Shown: positions 17,093-27,250 of the stretch, piece by piece
Layout: each line of letters opens with the position of its first letter
How positions within the stretch are numbered: the stretch's first letter is position 1
NCBI GenBank assembly: GCA_035402645.1
Contig: DAONDQ010000002.1
Location: forward strand, 5,162 to 69,161
Source of the DNA: DAONDQ01 sp035402645
GTDB taxonomy: Bacteria; Cloacimonadota; Cloacimonadia; Cloacimonadales; DAONDQ01
DNA: 64,000 bases
Direction: 5' to 3'
Notes under the pieces: generated by a model
The model's input: the letters and a program-made list of their open reading frames with translations, nothing else
Database searches by the model: none
Told to the model about the DNA's origin: nothing
Made by a program: the position numbers and the translations under genes

Positions 17093-18991
17093 TTGATTAA
17101 TAAAGGTGACATAGTCATAACTCTCGAGAACATTCATAAGCAGTTTGCAGAAAAACTGCTCCTTCGTGATGCGAGCTTCGGCATTCATCATGGAGACAGG
17201 ATCGGATTGATCGGAGTGAACGGCTGTGGGAAAACAACTCTCCTGAAACTGCTTGCCGGGACTGAACCACCGGATGCAGGGAAAATCACTTTTCGAAATG
17301 AATTGAAGTTATCTTATCTACCTCAGAATCCCAATTTGGATCAAAACCTTACGGTCATGGAGCAAGTTTTCAAAGGTGACTTGGAGATATTCCGTGTTCT
17401 CAGGCAATATCACAGGGTCACATATTTATTGAGTGCTTCCTTTTCCGATGAATTATATAAGGAACAACAGCATCTTGCAGAACAGATTGAATTCCTGCAT
17501 GGCTGGGATATGGAAAACCAGGTTCGAACCGTGTTGAGTATTTTTGGAATCACGGATGATCAGCAGTTGGTTGGAACGCTTTCAGGTGGTCAGAAAAGAA
17601 AGATCGATTTGGCGCGTGTACTTTTGGAGAGACCAGATATTCTTCTTCTGGATGAACCGACGAACCATCTTGATATAGATGCTATTGAATGGCTGCAGGA
17701 GTATCTCGAGAACTTCAAGGGTACTCTATTATTCGTTACTCACGACAGATATTTCCTGGATGGAGTTTCGAATCGGGTCATGGAAATGGACAAGGGGGAA
17801 GTGAATTTCTTCTCCGGGAACTACTCCCGATATTTGGAAAAGAAAGAAATGGAGGCTGCACATCTCCAGAGAAGGGAAACTCGGCGGGCTGCCATTCTTC
17901 GCAAGGAGATCAAGTGGCTGCAGAGAGGAGCCAAGGCGAGGACTTCCAAACCAAAGAGCCATATTGACCGTGTGAAGGAATTGATTGATAAATCATACCT
18001 GACCACGCAGCAGGATCTTTCTATTTCCTTTCAGATAAAGAGACTTGGAAAAACGATATTGGAAGCTCACCAAGTCAGTATGAGTTATGGAAAGAAGTCT
18101 CTATTCACCAATTTTAGTCATGTATTTCAAGCCATGGAGAGAATCGGTATCATCGGTGATAACGGCTGTGGGAAGACTACTCTCATCAATATTTTGAACG
18201 GTTTGGTAGAGCCTGTATCCGGAAGTGTCAAGATCGGTGTTAATACATTAATGGCATATTACAAACAGGAATTGGAAGAGATGCCGCTGAATATCACCGT
18301 GATCGATTACATCAAGGAGCAGGCTGAGTATATCAGGACGAAGGACGGAGCCTTGCATTCAGCACATGAGATGCTCGAACGTTTCCTTTTCGACGGGAAG
18401 ATGCAGCAGTCGAAAATATCGAGTCTGTCCGGAGGAGAGAGAAAACGATTGTATTTGCTTCGCTCTCTCATGTTTGGTTCCAACTTCCTAATACTGGATG
18501 AGCCTACCAATGATCTGGATATTCCGACCCTCGAGATTCTCGAGGATTACCTGGATGCGTATAAAGGATGCATCCTGGTCGTGTCGCATGACCGTTTCTT
18601 CCTGGATCGGGTTGTGGATTATCTGTTCCTGTTCGAGCAGGATGGGATTCGTAAGTTCCCCGGTAATTACTCCGATTATCTCCTTGTGAAGCGTTTCCAG
18701 GTGGAAGAGAGGGAAGAAAGGGAAAAGTCACAGAATGTGAAGCAAACCACGGAGAGAGTGCAGAAAAAGCTGTCATTCAAAGATCAGAAGGAACTGGATG
18801 AGTTGGAAGGTCGGATAACTGAAGTGGAGAATGAACAGAATAATCTGAACGAGAGATTGAGTGAGTTGGATCTGAAGCCGGAAGATTATGCCGTTATCGA
18901 TCAAGAATTGAAGAAAATTGAAGAGGAATTGTCCGATTGTTTCGAAAGATGGACAGAATTGGAAGAAAAAAGAGTCAATCTGATAAAGTAA
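17093..18991 (+). CDS. ABC-F family ATPase (Uup-like)
   Basis: 632 residues. The best start is TTG at 17093, nine bases after AAAGGAG. Two ATPase domains: Walker A GVNGCGKTT, signature LSGGQKRK and Walker B ILLLDEPTNHLD in the first; GDNGCGKTT, LSGGERKR and LILDEPTNDLD in the second. A linker with RRGAKARTSK-like basic residues lies between them, and a K/E-rich coiled coil makes up the last ~90 residues, as in Uup and related proteins that act on the ribosome or on branched DNA. No membrane segments are present, so this is not a transporter. Antibiotic-resistance function is not indicated. It ends in a terminator-like hairpin. Confidence 0.93.
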   Translation: MINKGDIVITLENIHKQFAEKLLLRDASFGIHHGDRIGLIGVNGCGKTTLLKLLAGTEPPDAGKITFRNELKLSYLPQNPNLDQNLTVMEQVFKGDLEIFRVLRQYHRVTYLLSASFSDELYKEQQHLAEQIEFLHGWDMENQVRTVLSIFGITDDQQLVGTLSGGQKRKIDLARVLLERPDILLLDEPTNHLDIDAIEWLQEYLENFKGTLLFVTHDRYFLDGVSNRVMEMDKGEVNFFSGNYSRYLEKKEMEAAHLQRRETRRAAILRKEIKWLQRGAKARTSKPKSHIDRVKELIDKSYLTTQQDLSISFQIKRLGKTILEAHQVSMSYGKKSLFTNFSHVFQAMERIGIIGDNGCGKTTLINILNGLVEPVSGSVKIGVNTLMAYYKQELEEMPLNITVIDYIKEQAEYIRTKDGALHSAHEMLERFLFDGKMQQSKISSLSGGERKRLYLLRSLMFGSNFLILDEPTNDLDIPTLEILEDYLDAYKGCILVVSHDRFFLDRVVDYLFLFEQDGIRKFPGNYSDYLLVKRFQVEEREEREKSQNVKQTTERVQKKLSFKDQKELDELEGRITEVENEQNNLNERLSELDLKPEDYAVIDQELKKIEEELSDCFERWTELEEKRVNLIK

Positions 18992-19026
18992 GAGCAGGAA
19001 TCATATCCTGCTCTTCATAGATTTTT
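18991..19026. terminator. terminator-like hairpin between convergent genes
   Basis: Stem AGAGCAGGA (18991-18999) / TCCTGCTCT (19006-19014), followed by TCATAGATTTTT. It separates the plus-strand ABC-F gene from the minus-strand carboxypeptidase gene ending at 19044. Confidence 0.65.
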
Positions 19027-19043
19027 GTATGTGTTCGTTACTA

Positions 19044-21545
19044 CTATTTCATTAATATCATCTTTTTCGTGATTGAATGCTGTCCTTCAACATCCAAGCG
19101 ATAGAAATACACACCTGATGCAGTACCATTTCCATTTTTATCTTTGCCATCCCAGCGAATGCTGTGTACTCCGCTTTCCTGATTACCGGTAACAATCTGC
19201 TTTACCAGTTGCCCCCTAATGTTATAGATATTCAAATTTACATGACTCTTTTGGGGGATGGAGTATGTGATCATGGTTTCAGGATTGAAGGGGTTGGGGC
19301 AATTCTGCATGAGGAACAAAGAAGCTGATAAAGGAGAAGGCGGATTCTCTGTTACAGTACTGTACATATATATCTTGAAATCATCGATATAAATACCATC
19401 CGCATCACCATAAGCTTGTGTGACAAATTGGAAGCGAAGGAACAGGTTCCCACCAAGGTACTCATTCAAATTGTATCTCTTTTGCGTCCAATTGAATGTA
19501 TTATAATAAGCATCGATTGTTTGCCAATCAACTCCGTTCTTAGAGCACTGGAAGTTCACATAGTCATAATTCGGGAACATGCTGGATTTCACCATGAACG
19601 ACACAGATATATTCGGTGTATCCTGGAGATTTACCGAATTTGGATATTGGGCTGTAGAAACATACGCACTGCCGGTATAATAATTACCGGGACTATCGGT
19701 AAGGCAATGTGACCCGGACACATGTTGCGAATTTGTGATAGCCCATGTTCCGGTCGTGATCCAACCCTGATCGGTCTCGAAAGTGTCTTCCATAAATGGT
19801 ACTTGAAGTTGCCATTCCATGTGATTTTCTCCAGGATTCAGAGTCACCGGAACTCTCATCCAGTCGAATGAATCACGATATATATCGATTGTATATGTAC
19901 CTGCATAGGTCGCAGGGAGTGTGAAATATCCATCAGAATCAGTAAAGACCTCCTGCAGGGGAGTGCCAAGAAGCTGAACTGCTGCTCCCATGATCCCTTG
20001 GAGATTACTGCCGTTCATGATTCTGCCAATCAATGATGCCGGTTGTGCAGGGACCATTGAGATAGTCCCGAGGTTGGTCTGTTCATTGTCAACTGCTGAT
20101 GTATTTGTGATGGTCTTCGTTTGGTATCCGTACGCTGAGATCACGACTGGATGGTTGCCTAACGGAAGTATTCTGTAGAATCTACCAAAATCAACATCAC
20201 TGACATAGGGTTTTCTGTAAGCGCCAAAGTTATCAATATCAGGAATCGTGATCTTGGCTACCATGGGATGATCTGTAAGGCTATCCACCACAATTCCGGT
20301 ATAGGCAGAGTGATTGATGCGGTCCATCAGAAGAAAAGCTGCGTTCATATTTTGATTCACAATCTGTGTCACCTGATTTGCTGGAGGGATAAATTCATCA
20401 CCCGCTAATTCAATCGTATAGGCAAAATTTCCATGTTCTGCATAAGAGTAATCATCCATTCCTCCCATGGAAGGATAAAGACCGAATTCGGGTTCAGCAC
20501 TATAACCCGGCAGTGTTGCCAACATTTCAGATGCCAGCCCTGCTAAGGCTGTGTTATCAATGGCATAATTTCCGACATAATAACCTGTCGGATAGAGCAC
20601 CAATCCGGCATATGTATGATAACTGATACCCGCTACAAAATGATGGGAATCCAAAAAGTTCTTGATAATGGTCGTCTCTGGTTCGGAGAAGGCATTTGTA
20701 CCATGATAGGTAGGATCAGCAAATGTATCAGATGCACCGAGAGAACCCCAGTAAACACCATAATTACGATTTAGGTCAACCCCGTCATCACCATAGCCAT
20801 ACTGATACCATGAATCAAAAGTGTGATTGCTGTTGTTGTCACGAATATTTTTGCGCCACCATGTATCGGTATTATCCCATACGATCTGGTGACCATCGGG
20901 ATTGACTAAGGGAATGAACCAAACCTGTGTGTTATTGACACGGTTCGTCATTTCAGTGTTTGATCCGTAATTATCGACTAATTGGTGGAGTATTTTCATG
21001 GTTGTTTCAACACCTAAAGGTTCACGCGCATGATGTGCACCAACGTAATAAACACCGGGTTCATCTTCTTCACTATCCGGATTATCGGAGACTTTCATTG
21101 CCCAAATACTGAACTGATATGGCTGATATGCACTTACACCCTGCTCAAAATACTGCTTTCCCCACGTATCACCAAGATTATAGAGTCTGCAAATATCGGG
21201 ATGAGCAGCAGCGATTTGCTGCAATTCTGTGAGCATAGTTGTATAAGAACGGTAACCTGCAATGTCCCGGTCGGATGAATGAAGATTCAACTGACTCTGC
21301 TCTTCAGTCTGGGTAATTCTTGAACCGGGATATTCCCGTTGCATTTGAGCAGCTTCTTTTCTTGTAACAACGATATCCAGGAACTTCCCGGGATGGTAGG
21401 CAGCAATATCTGCCTTCTGCATCAGGTAACTCTGGAACATCTGAGGTGTTGGATTATCAATTCTTACCACTACTCTATCCGCCGACCATAGACAGCCTAG
21501 TATGGCAAAGATAATAACCGGAAGCAGAATAACCTTTTTCTTCAT
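19044..21545 (-). CDS. secreted M14 zinc carboxypeptidase with C-terminal sorting domain
   Basis: 833 residues. After a signal peptide (residues 1-21) and a propeptide-like region, residues ~98-400 form an M14 carboxypeptidase: zinc ligands H172 and E175 in HHAREP, third ligand H309 in ISYHTYAG, substrate-binding DLNRNY (256-261) and catalytic E378 in YTIELAGDEF. Then come a carboxypeptidase-regulatory-like beta domain (~490-570), a jelly-roll-like region with FETDQGWITTGTW, and a FlgD-like C-terminal domain starting NCPNPFNPET and ending KKMILMK. Such tails direct export through the type IX system in FCB bacteria. The role is probably extracellular protein degradation for amino-acid use. Confidence 0.93.
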   Translation of the reverse strand: MKKKVILLPVIIFAILGCLWSADRVVVRIDNPTPQMFQSYLMQKADIAAYHPGKFLDIVVTRKEAAQMQREYPGSRITQTEEQSQLNLHSSDRDIAGYRSYTTMLTELQQIAAAHPDICRLYNLGDTWGKQYFEQGVSAYQPYQFSIWAMKVSDNPDSEEDEPGVYYVGAHHAREPLGVETTMKILHQLVDNYGSNTEMTNRVNNTQVWFIPLVNPDGHQIVWDNTDTWWRKNIRDNNSNHTFDSWYQYGYGDDGVDLNRNYGVYWGSLGASDTFADPTYHGTNAFSEPETTIIKNFLDSHHFVAGISYHTYAGLVLYPTGYYVGNYAIDNTALAGLASEMLATLPGYSAEPEFGLYPSMGGMDDYSYAEHGNFAYTIELAGDEFIPPANQVTQIVNQNMNAAFLLMDRINHSAYTGIVVDSLTDHPMVAKITIPDIDNFGAYRKPYVSDVDFGRFYRILPLGNHPVVISAYGYQTKTITNTSAVDNEQTNLGTISMVPAQPASLIGRIMNGSNLQGIMGAAVQLLGTPLQEVFTDSDGYFTLPATYAGTYTIDIYRDSFDWMRVPVTLNPGENHMEWQLQVPFMEDTFETDQGWITTGTWAITNSQHVSGSHCLTDSPGNYYTGSAYVSTAQYPNSVNLQDTPNISVSFMVKSSMFPNYDYVNFQCSKNGVDWQTIDAYYNTFNWTQKRYNLNEYLGGNLFLRFQFVTQAYGDADGIYIDDFKIYMYSTVTENPPSPLSASLFLMQNCPNPFNPETMITYSIPQKSHVNLNIYNIRGQLVKQIVTGNQESGVHSIRWDGKDKNGNGTASGVYFYRLDVEGQHSITKKMILMK

Positions 21546-21573
21546 TCAGTCCTCCATATCACGTATATCGTTT

Positions 21574-22467
21574 TTATATATTCTTTATATCATTATGATT
21601 GGAAAAATCAAGTGTATCAACCGAAATCCCCTGTATTTTCCACTCAATATACCTTTCGATGTTTAATTGATGCATTTTCGGAACCCAAAAATCCTTCAAC
21701 TTATTATCAGGCAGGCATTCTTCGATTCCAATGCTTGTATATGCCATTTCCTTCAGTTTATCAACTTGTTCACCTTGATATAATTCAAGCAATTCATCCA
21801 ATTTCTCCTTTAAGTTCTTTAGATACGTGATATCGGTTTGAATCTTTTCCATATCACAAGGAAGACCATGACCGGGTATGATGATTTCAGGTTGAAGATC
21901 AACAATCTTCTGAAGGGTTGATTGCATTTGCTCTAAATCACCCCAGTAAATATAAGGGACGGTTATTTTCCCTATTTCACCATTCAGTACTGTATCTCCG
22001 GCAACGATGATCTTCTTGTTGGGCAGATGAACGATAATGGAATCAGGACTGTGACCTGGGGCATGGTGAACCTCAATATTGCTATCTGGAAGTTGAATAT
22101 CACTTTTAAAGCATATATCCGGCTGTAAGATCCTATCGATACTGAGTCTTTTGCTTGTATTCTTCAGGAAAGCGCTTTCAGCGAGAGCAGTTCTGGCGAA
22201 CTTCTCATGTGCCAGTATGAAGGTTTCCTGCTGTTTCAGGAAGCGGTTTCCAAGGCAATGGTCGCTATGACCATGTGTATTGATGAGGTATTTCAGGGGC
22301 TTGTCATGGGAAAGAATTTGTGAGGCAAGTTCCTTGCTGTCTGCCGGTCTGTGCAAGGTATCGATGCAGACCAGGTGCTTTTCTGTTTCAATTACGATTG
22401 CATTTACATGTGACTGCTCGGATGAATATATGGTGATCTGTTGATCAATTCTCGCTTTGTTTATCAT
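21574..22467 (-). CDS. metallo-beta-lactamase-fold hydrolase
   Basis: 297 residues from the ATG at 22467, preceded by GGCAGGAAATC; a longer frame to 22569 would lie mostly inside the upstream permease gene. All metal-binding motifs are present: HGHSDH, APGHSPDS (His), VAGDT (Asp) and IIPGHG (His). There is no signal peptide. The protein is the last gene of the efflux operon and overlaps the permease gene by 23 bases. The family includes lactamases, glyoxalases, lactonases and sulfur or nucleotide hydrolases, so the substrate is open. Its place in the operon suggests an activity on the exported or sensed compound. Confidence 0.88.
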   Translation of the reverse strand: MINKARIDQQITIYSSEQSHVNAIVIETEKHLVCIDTLHRPADSKELASQILSHDKPLKYLINTHGHSDHCLGNRFLKQQETFILAHEKFARTALAESAFLKNTSKRLSIDRILQPDICFKSDIQLPDSNIEVHHAPGHSPDSIIVHLPNKKIIVAGDTVLNGEIGKITVPYIYWGDLEQMQSTLQKIVDLQPEIIIPGHGLPCDMEKIQTDITYLKNLKEKLDELLELYQGEQVDKLKEMAYTSIGIEECLPDNKLKDFWVPKMHQLNIERYIEWKIQGISVDTLDFSNHNDIKNI

Positions 22468-23620
22468 GATTTCCTGCCTTGCAGAATACTTTCGAGTACC
22501 TCCATTCCAAAAGCAAGAAATAAATGAATGCCTGCAGCCATAAAACTGAAATAGAGGGCATCTGCTCATGCAGGCTACTACCCATTTGTGTCATGGATTG
22601 GTACGATAACAAGAGGAAGTGTGTGGGAAGAATATCATTCAGCAAGTGAAGAATGAGGGGCATCTGTTCCATGGGCCAGGAGAAGCCACTCATCAGGAAA
22701 AGCGGTACTGATATGACCGCAATGAACTGAAGAGCCTGCAGCTGTGTTTTCAGGAAACTTCCTATCAGTAATCCAATCTCTCCAACAACCAGAAACGCAG
22801 GTAACCCCAGAAGAAAGAGATTCAGCAGATGAGAATTCTGCATCAAGTGGAATGTCCTGTAAGGAATCGTCGGAACAAACAGGTAATAGATCATAAAGAG
22901 GGAATAATAGGGCAGCAGTTTTCCACCGAGTGCCTTCAATACATGATGATTGGAAGTCTCATACCACTCGCCAACCGTGTTCTTTTCGAATTCAAGGGCG
23001 GTTGATTCTGAGATGGAGATGAGCATCAATTGATGAAGAATAAGCAGGAAAAGTCCAACCAGCAGGAAACTTCCATATCCATAACCAAAATTACCGACAG
23101 GTGAGATATCCACGGTCACTGGCATGGATTGCTGTAAAGCTGTTTTGGGATTTAACCCCCGTGCTTCCCATGTTTTCAGCAGGATACCGGTTGATAAGGT
23201 CTGGTTGATCTGCAGGAATCTTTTATTCAATTCGTTTCCAAGAATGAAGCTTCCTGTATTGATGTAAGCAGGTATCACGACCTGTTTGCCCTGCTTGACA
23301 TCCTTTTCCAGATGAGAAGGCAGGATGAGATATCCGGCTATTTTTTGCTCTTCCAGCAAGCGCTGCGCTTCATCCACATCATTGATCGGTTGCGTAACCA
23401 ATACAGGATCGGCTTCGAGGTATTGCCGATACAACCTGGAAAACTCAGATTGATCTCTGTCAATTACTGCGATCTCTGCTTTGGTGACTGTATTATGGAC
23501 ATAGATGGAGCCATAAAAGAAAAGATATAATACGGGAGCGATCAATACTATCAGCAGTATCGCCCTTTCTCTCGATAGTATGTACCATTCACGTTTTGTC
23601 AGGAAATTCCACATTTTCAT
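22445..23620 (-). CDS. ABC-2 type permease, second of two
   Basis: 391 residues from ATG 23620, preceded by GGGAG; the start overlaps the previous gene's stop as ATGA. The layout is that of the YbhR/YhhJ family: an N-terminal membrane helix (LLIVLIAPVLYLFFYG), a ~150-residue extracytoplasmic domain containing EIAVIDRDQSEFSRLYRQ-like sequence, then five C-terminal helices with the GFSWPMEQMP segment before the last ones. No nucleotide-binding domain is fused. The pair probably forms a heterodimeric inner-membrane channel that passes its substrate to the HlyD and TolC partners encoded upstream. Confidence 0.9.
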   Translation of the reverse strand: MKMWNFLTKREWYILSRERAILLIVLIAPVLYLFFYGSIYVHNTVTKAEIAVIDRDQSEFSRLYRQYLEADPVLVTQPINDVDEAQRLLEEQKIAGYLILPSHLEKDVKQGKQVVIPAYINTGSFILGNELNKRFLQINQTLSTGILLKTWEARGLNPKTALQQSMPVTVDISPVGNFGYGYGSFLLVGLFLLILHQLMLISISESTALEFEKNTVGEWYETSNHHVLKALGGKLLPYYSLFMIYYLFVPTIPYRTFHLMQNSHLLNLFLLGLPAFLVVGEIGLLIGSFLKTQLQALQFIAVISVPLFLMSGFSWPMEQMPLILHLLNDILPTHFLLLSYQSMTQMGSSLHEQMPSISVLWLQAFIYFLLLEWRYSKVFCKAGNHDKQSEN

Positions 23621-24780
23621 GATAGTATCTCCCAACCATTCGGATATAGCTTATGGACGAATTTGCTGATCAGGAGCAGACAGAAGAGGCATAGTAGGAA
23701 GATGCCAATACCCGGAAACCTCGAGAGCATCACAGTTGCGCTGCTTCCCTGCAGATAGAATTGCAGAAAGGAAGGCAGGAAATGCGTGGTTGGCATGGCA
23801 AGAGCGAATATTCTGTGTGGAAGCGGCATTTCCCAATATGGGTAAGTATATCCTGAGAATGCGAATGCCGGTGCCATGATAAAGACAGATACCACCGTCG
23901 AGATCATGGAATCCTTGATCAGTGCTGATATGGCAAAACCTATGGAGTAACAGGAAATGACGAACAATTCCCATAATAGCAAGCCCATCAGCAGATTTCC
24001 CCTGACCGGAATGCCGAACAAGGGGAACAGAATCAACCAAAGCAAGAAGCCTTGGATGGTGTATACAACGATAATTGGGGTCAGTTTTCCTAAATAAATT
24101 GTAAAGAAAGAGCCTTCTTCCTGCTGTTCCTTATGATTTCTCTTCTTCGTACAGAAGGCTGTTGCTCCCAGCATGACGATCAGCATCTGGAACAGGCTGA
24201 TAATGGCTCCAGGCGGTAGAAACCACTGGTAGTTGAAACTGGGATTATACAGGTTATGATAGTCCAATGCCAAAGGCGGGTAGTTCTTTTTCAAAGCTAT
24301 GGATTCATGCCGGATACTCATCAGTTTTCCGGCTTCCACCTCACCGCTTAACTGACCTATAGTTTCTACGATAGCCTTCTGGATGGATTTTCCCACCACG
24401 AGGTTCGTACCGTAACTATAGGCTTTCAAGACAGGCTGGTCTCCATGCTTCCAATTCTTTTCAAAATCACGCGGTATCAGTATCAGGGCATAGGCTTTTC
24501 TCGTTCTCAGGTCATGATAGCCGGTTGAGATATCATCAGTTCTATCCATGATATGAATGAACCTGTGCTGAGCCAGCATTCTCGATAATCGCAGAGACGA
24601 AATACTCTTGTCCTGGTCAACGATGACAGTTGGCATCTTCATCAGGACATGCCCGTCATAGATATAACTGACCAGCAAGGCAAATACGATGGGAAGAATA
24701 TACAGTGCCATCCAGTTAAATGCATTCCGGTGGTGATATCCCCATTCCTGGTGTGCGATTTGCCTTATGCTTCGATCCAT
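23617..24780 (-). CDS. ABC-2 type permease, first of two
   Basis: 387 residues counted from ATG 24780; an alternative TTG at 24804 would overlap the HlyD stop by four bases and cannot be excluded. Same architecture as the next gene: N-terminal helix (LYILPIVFALLVSYIYDG), extracytoplasmic domain with TVIVDQDKSISSLRLSR, five C-terminal helices and the SGYTYPYWEMP segment that parallels SGFSWPMEQMP of its partner. No ATPase domain is present here or elsewhere in the operon. It belongs to the YbhS/YhhJ branch of ABC-2 permeases. Confidence 0.9.
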   Translation of the reverse strand: MDRSIRQIAHQEWGYHHRNAFNWMALYILPIVFALLVSYIYDGHVLMKMPTVIVDQDKSISSLRLSRMLAQHRFIHIMDRTDDISTGYHDLRTRKAYALILIPRDFEKNWKHGDQPVLKAYSYGTNLVVGKSIQKAIVETIGQLSGEVEAGKLMSIRHESIALKKNYPPLALDYHNLYNPSFNYQWFLPPGAIISLFQMLIVMLGATAFCTKKRNHKEQQEEGSFFTIYLGKLTPIIVVYTIQGFLLWLILFPLFGIPVRGNLLMGLLLWELFVISCYSIGFAISALIKDSMISTVVSVFIMAPAFAFSGYTYPYWEMPLPHRIFALAMPTTHFLPSFLQFYLQGSSATVMLSRFPGIGIFLLCLFCLLLISKFVHKLYPNGWEILS

Positions 24781-24800
24781 GGTGATTCTCTTTTTCCCTA

Positions 24801-25793
24801 TCAATGTTTTGGAATAGTAAGACGTGCACTCATGCCGGGACGTAATCCATCAACAGGTTGCAAAGGCGTTAATTGGATTTGGAATGATTTGAGATCGAAA
24901 CTTCCCTGCTCAGATGTAGCCTTCTTGGTGGCAAAATCTGCCACAGGACTGATATAACTCACGACAAACGGGATTCCCTTTTTGCCGATAGCCGGAATCT
25001 CAGCTTTGATCTCATTCCCTTTCTTCAGGTATGGAAGCTTGTCTTCGCTGACATACACGACAATCCAGCATTTCTCCAAATCCACGATTGAAAGAATTGG
25101 ATATCCTGCTGCCACCATCTCTCCCGCATCTGATATCAGGTTATCCACTTCTCCATTCTGCGGAGCCTTGATCGTGATTTCATCCAAATACGACTGGCTT
25201 TCTTTCAGCGTATTGACTGCACGTTCGTAATTACCTCTTGCCGCTTCGATTTCTTCCTTGCGAGCTCCTTCCTTTGCCATGTTCCATTTTTCATAAGCAG
25301 CCTCTTCCTGTGCCTTGGCTGCCAGGTACTTGGCTTCCATCTCGTCAAAAGCCTGTTTGGAGATGCTCTTTTTATCTACCAGTGCCTTCATTCTTTGATA
25401 TGACTTCGTAGCAAAATCCGCTTGCGCCTTGGCTGCCGTGTACATATCATAGGCTGCCTTCACATCCTGCGGACGGGCACCATTCAAAGCCATATTGAGC
25501 ATTGCCTTTGCCGACTCCACAGCATCTTTTGCCTGCTCGACCTTCGCTTCTATCTCAGGTGAGTGCAATCTCGCCAGTACCTGACCCTTTGTGACGGAAT
25601 CTCCTTTCTCCACATAAATGGAATCGATTCTGCCGGGTATCTTGGAACTGACATCCACCTGTGTGGCATCGATCTCACCCAGGATATATTGAGGCTTCGG
25701 ATGAATCACCGCGAAGATATAGAATAAAATGATGGCGACAATAACGATGAAAGGGATAATGAACAGTGGATTTATTTTTTTTATCTTACTCAT
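24801..25793 (-). CDS. HlyD-family periplasmic adaptor (membrane fusion protein)
   Basis: 330 residues with an N-terminal membrane anchor (residues ~8-28). The biotinyl-lipoyl half-motif GRIDSIYVEKGDSVTKGQVLARL-like region begins near residue 53; a long alpha-helical hairpin rich in A/K/E follows (~75-190), then the second lipoyl half (KAPQNGEVDNLI) and a beta-barrel domain (IVVYVSEDKLPYLKKG). The adaptor bridges the inner-membrane permeases and the TolC channel. Its start overlaps the TolC stop by four bases (ATGA), so translation is coupled. Confidence 0.93.
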   Translation of the reverse strand: MSKIKKINPLFIIPFIVIVAIILFYIFAVIHPKPQYILGEIDATQVDVSSKIPGRIDSIYVEKGDSVTKGQVLARLHSPEIEAKVEQAKDAVESAKAMLNMALNGARPQDVKAAYDMYTAAKAQADFATKSYQRMKALVDKKSISKQAFDEMEAKYLAAKAQEEAAYEKWNMAKEGARKEEIEAARGNYERAVNTLKESQSYLDEITIKAPQNGEVDNLISDAGEMVAAGYPILSIVDLEKCWIVVYVSEDKLPYLKKGNEIKAEIPAIGKKGIPFVVSYISPVADFATKKATSEQGSFDLKSFQIQLTPLQPVDGLRPGMSARLTIPKH

Positions 25794-27229
25794 GAATTCT
25801 CCTTATCAACCAGGATTCCCAAAGCTTTGCGAAGTGCTGTCTCCTGGATATGAACATCGGCAAGTGACTCGATCCAATTCGAATAGGACTGCTGCCATAG
25901 GGTTTGCGCATCCAGAACATCGCTGCTTGTCATCACTCCCTCATGGAATTGCTCATTTGCATTCCGAAGGTTTTCTTCAGCCTGTTCCAGGGAAATACGG
26001 GTGAGATCGGTTTTCTTTTTGGCTACATCGTATTTCATCTGAGCCTGTCTCGCTTCCAGGTTCACCATTTCCGTTGCTTCGGACAGCTTCGCTTCCAGCG
26101 CATTTTTCCTGTGTCTGGCAGCGCTCACCTCGAACCCTCTTCCATTCCAGTCAAATAACATCCATTGTGCCACGATGCTGACTTGCCAATCATGTCCGAA
26201 CTCTTTTTCGAAGCTATTATAGGGATTGGGATTCAGGTATGTGTAATTCCCCTGCAGTAGTATATTCGGGAAATAGGTTGATTTTGCCAGGCGCAGCATG
26301 GATTTACTGATGCCAATACCCTCTTTGATCTGCATGATCTCGGGTCTCTTGGTTGCAATTTCACCACTATTCGGCTGAACAGCCTGAATCGAGGAATCTT
26401 CACGCAATGAATCCGATAGCGGAATACTGTCATCCAAAGCAAAACCGATTAACTGGTTCAGCGCCATCCTGGACAATTTATAACCATTCTCCGCCTGCAT
26501 CACCTGGATGTCTGCATCTGTCCTTTTCACTTTAGCCTTCAGGTAGTCATTTTGCGTAATGACTCCCTGGTCGAGCATATTCTCCAGATCAGTCAGATGA
26601 GAAGTGAGCATATCACGGTATTGCCTTGCCAGTTTCACTTTTTCAGCAACCGATACAGTCGTCCAATAGGCAACATCTGTCTTCATCAGGATCTCGGACT
26701 TGATTTGTACCAAGCCTGCTTCCGACAACCTGCGGTTGGCTTTGCTGATCTGGTATTGGTCAATGATCTTGCCACCTGTGAAAAGCGGTTGCGTGGCATT
26801 GAAGCCCAGGACATAATTATTCTTCTCACCGAGTTTCAGGTCGAGGTCATTGGGTAATAAGCCCTGCTGTGCCAATGCTGCCAGTGTCTGGTAGAAAGGA
26901 TCGGTCATGACAGCCGGATTTGCCTGTGCCATACCTGCAAGGACCTTATCGAGACCCAAATTCACATCATATTCCATCTGCTTGTTCATTCGGGTGTAAT
27001 CACCCATGAACTGGATGGAGGGAAGGAACTTGGTAAAGGAATCCCTCTGCATGCTTTTCGCTGCTTCAACGGATTCATTCCCGGCTATGATCTGCTGGTT
27101 ATGCTGTAGGGCAAGCTGTCTTGCTTTTTCAAGTGACAGGCTTTCCTGTGCGATCAGTACCTGATAACAGGAAAGGAACAGGAACGATACAAGGAGGATG
27201 TGAAGCAACATCCGTTTTTGTTTCAACAT
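25790..27229 (-). CDS. TolC-family outer membrane efflux protein
   Basis: 479 residues with a signal peptide (to about residue 27, ...YQVLIAQ). Two similar halves of long amphipathic helices are visible: LSLEKARQLALQHNQQI at the start, and NLEARQAQMKYDVAKKKTDLTR with LRNANEQFHEGVMTSSDVLDAQ at the end, the usual OEP repeat pattern. It forms the outer-membrane exit duct of the tripartite pump. Twenty-one bases separate it from the TetR gene. Confidence 0.93.
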   Translation of the reverse strand: MLKQKRMLLHILLVSFLFLSCYQVLIAQESLSLEKARQLALQHNQQIIAGNESVEAAKSMQRDSFTKFLPSIQFMGDYTRMNKQMEYDVNLGLDKVLAGMAQANPAVMTDPFYQTLAALAQQGLLPNDLDLKLGEKNNYVLGFNATQPLFTGGKIIDQYQISKANRRLSEAGLVQIKSEILMKTDVAYWTTVSVAEKVKLARQYRDMLTSHLTDLENMLDQGVITQNDYLKAKVKRTDADIQVMQAENGYKLSRMALNQLIGFALDDSIPLSDSLREDSSIQAVQPNSGEIATKRPEIMQIKEGIGISKSMLRLAKSTYFPNILLQGNYTYLNPNPYNSFEKEFGHDWQVSIVAQWMLFDWNGRGFEVSAARHRKNALEAKLSEATEMVNLEARQAQMKYDVAKKKTDLTRISLEQAEENLRNANEQFHEGVMTSSDVLDAQTLWQQSYSNWIESLADVHIQETALRKALGILVDKENS

Positions 27230-27250
27230 GATACCACTCCGATCGAAATG

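Noticed and set aside
17093..18991. Antibiotic resistance ABC-F protein
   Set aside because: The two-domain structure with a long C-terminal coiled coil fits the Uup-like housekeeping group; nothing in the sequence points to a resistance subtype.
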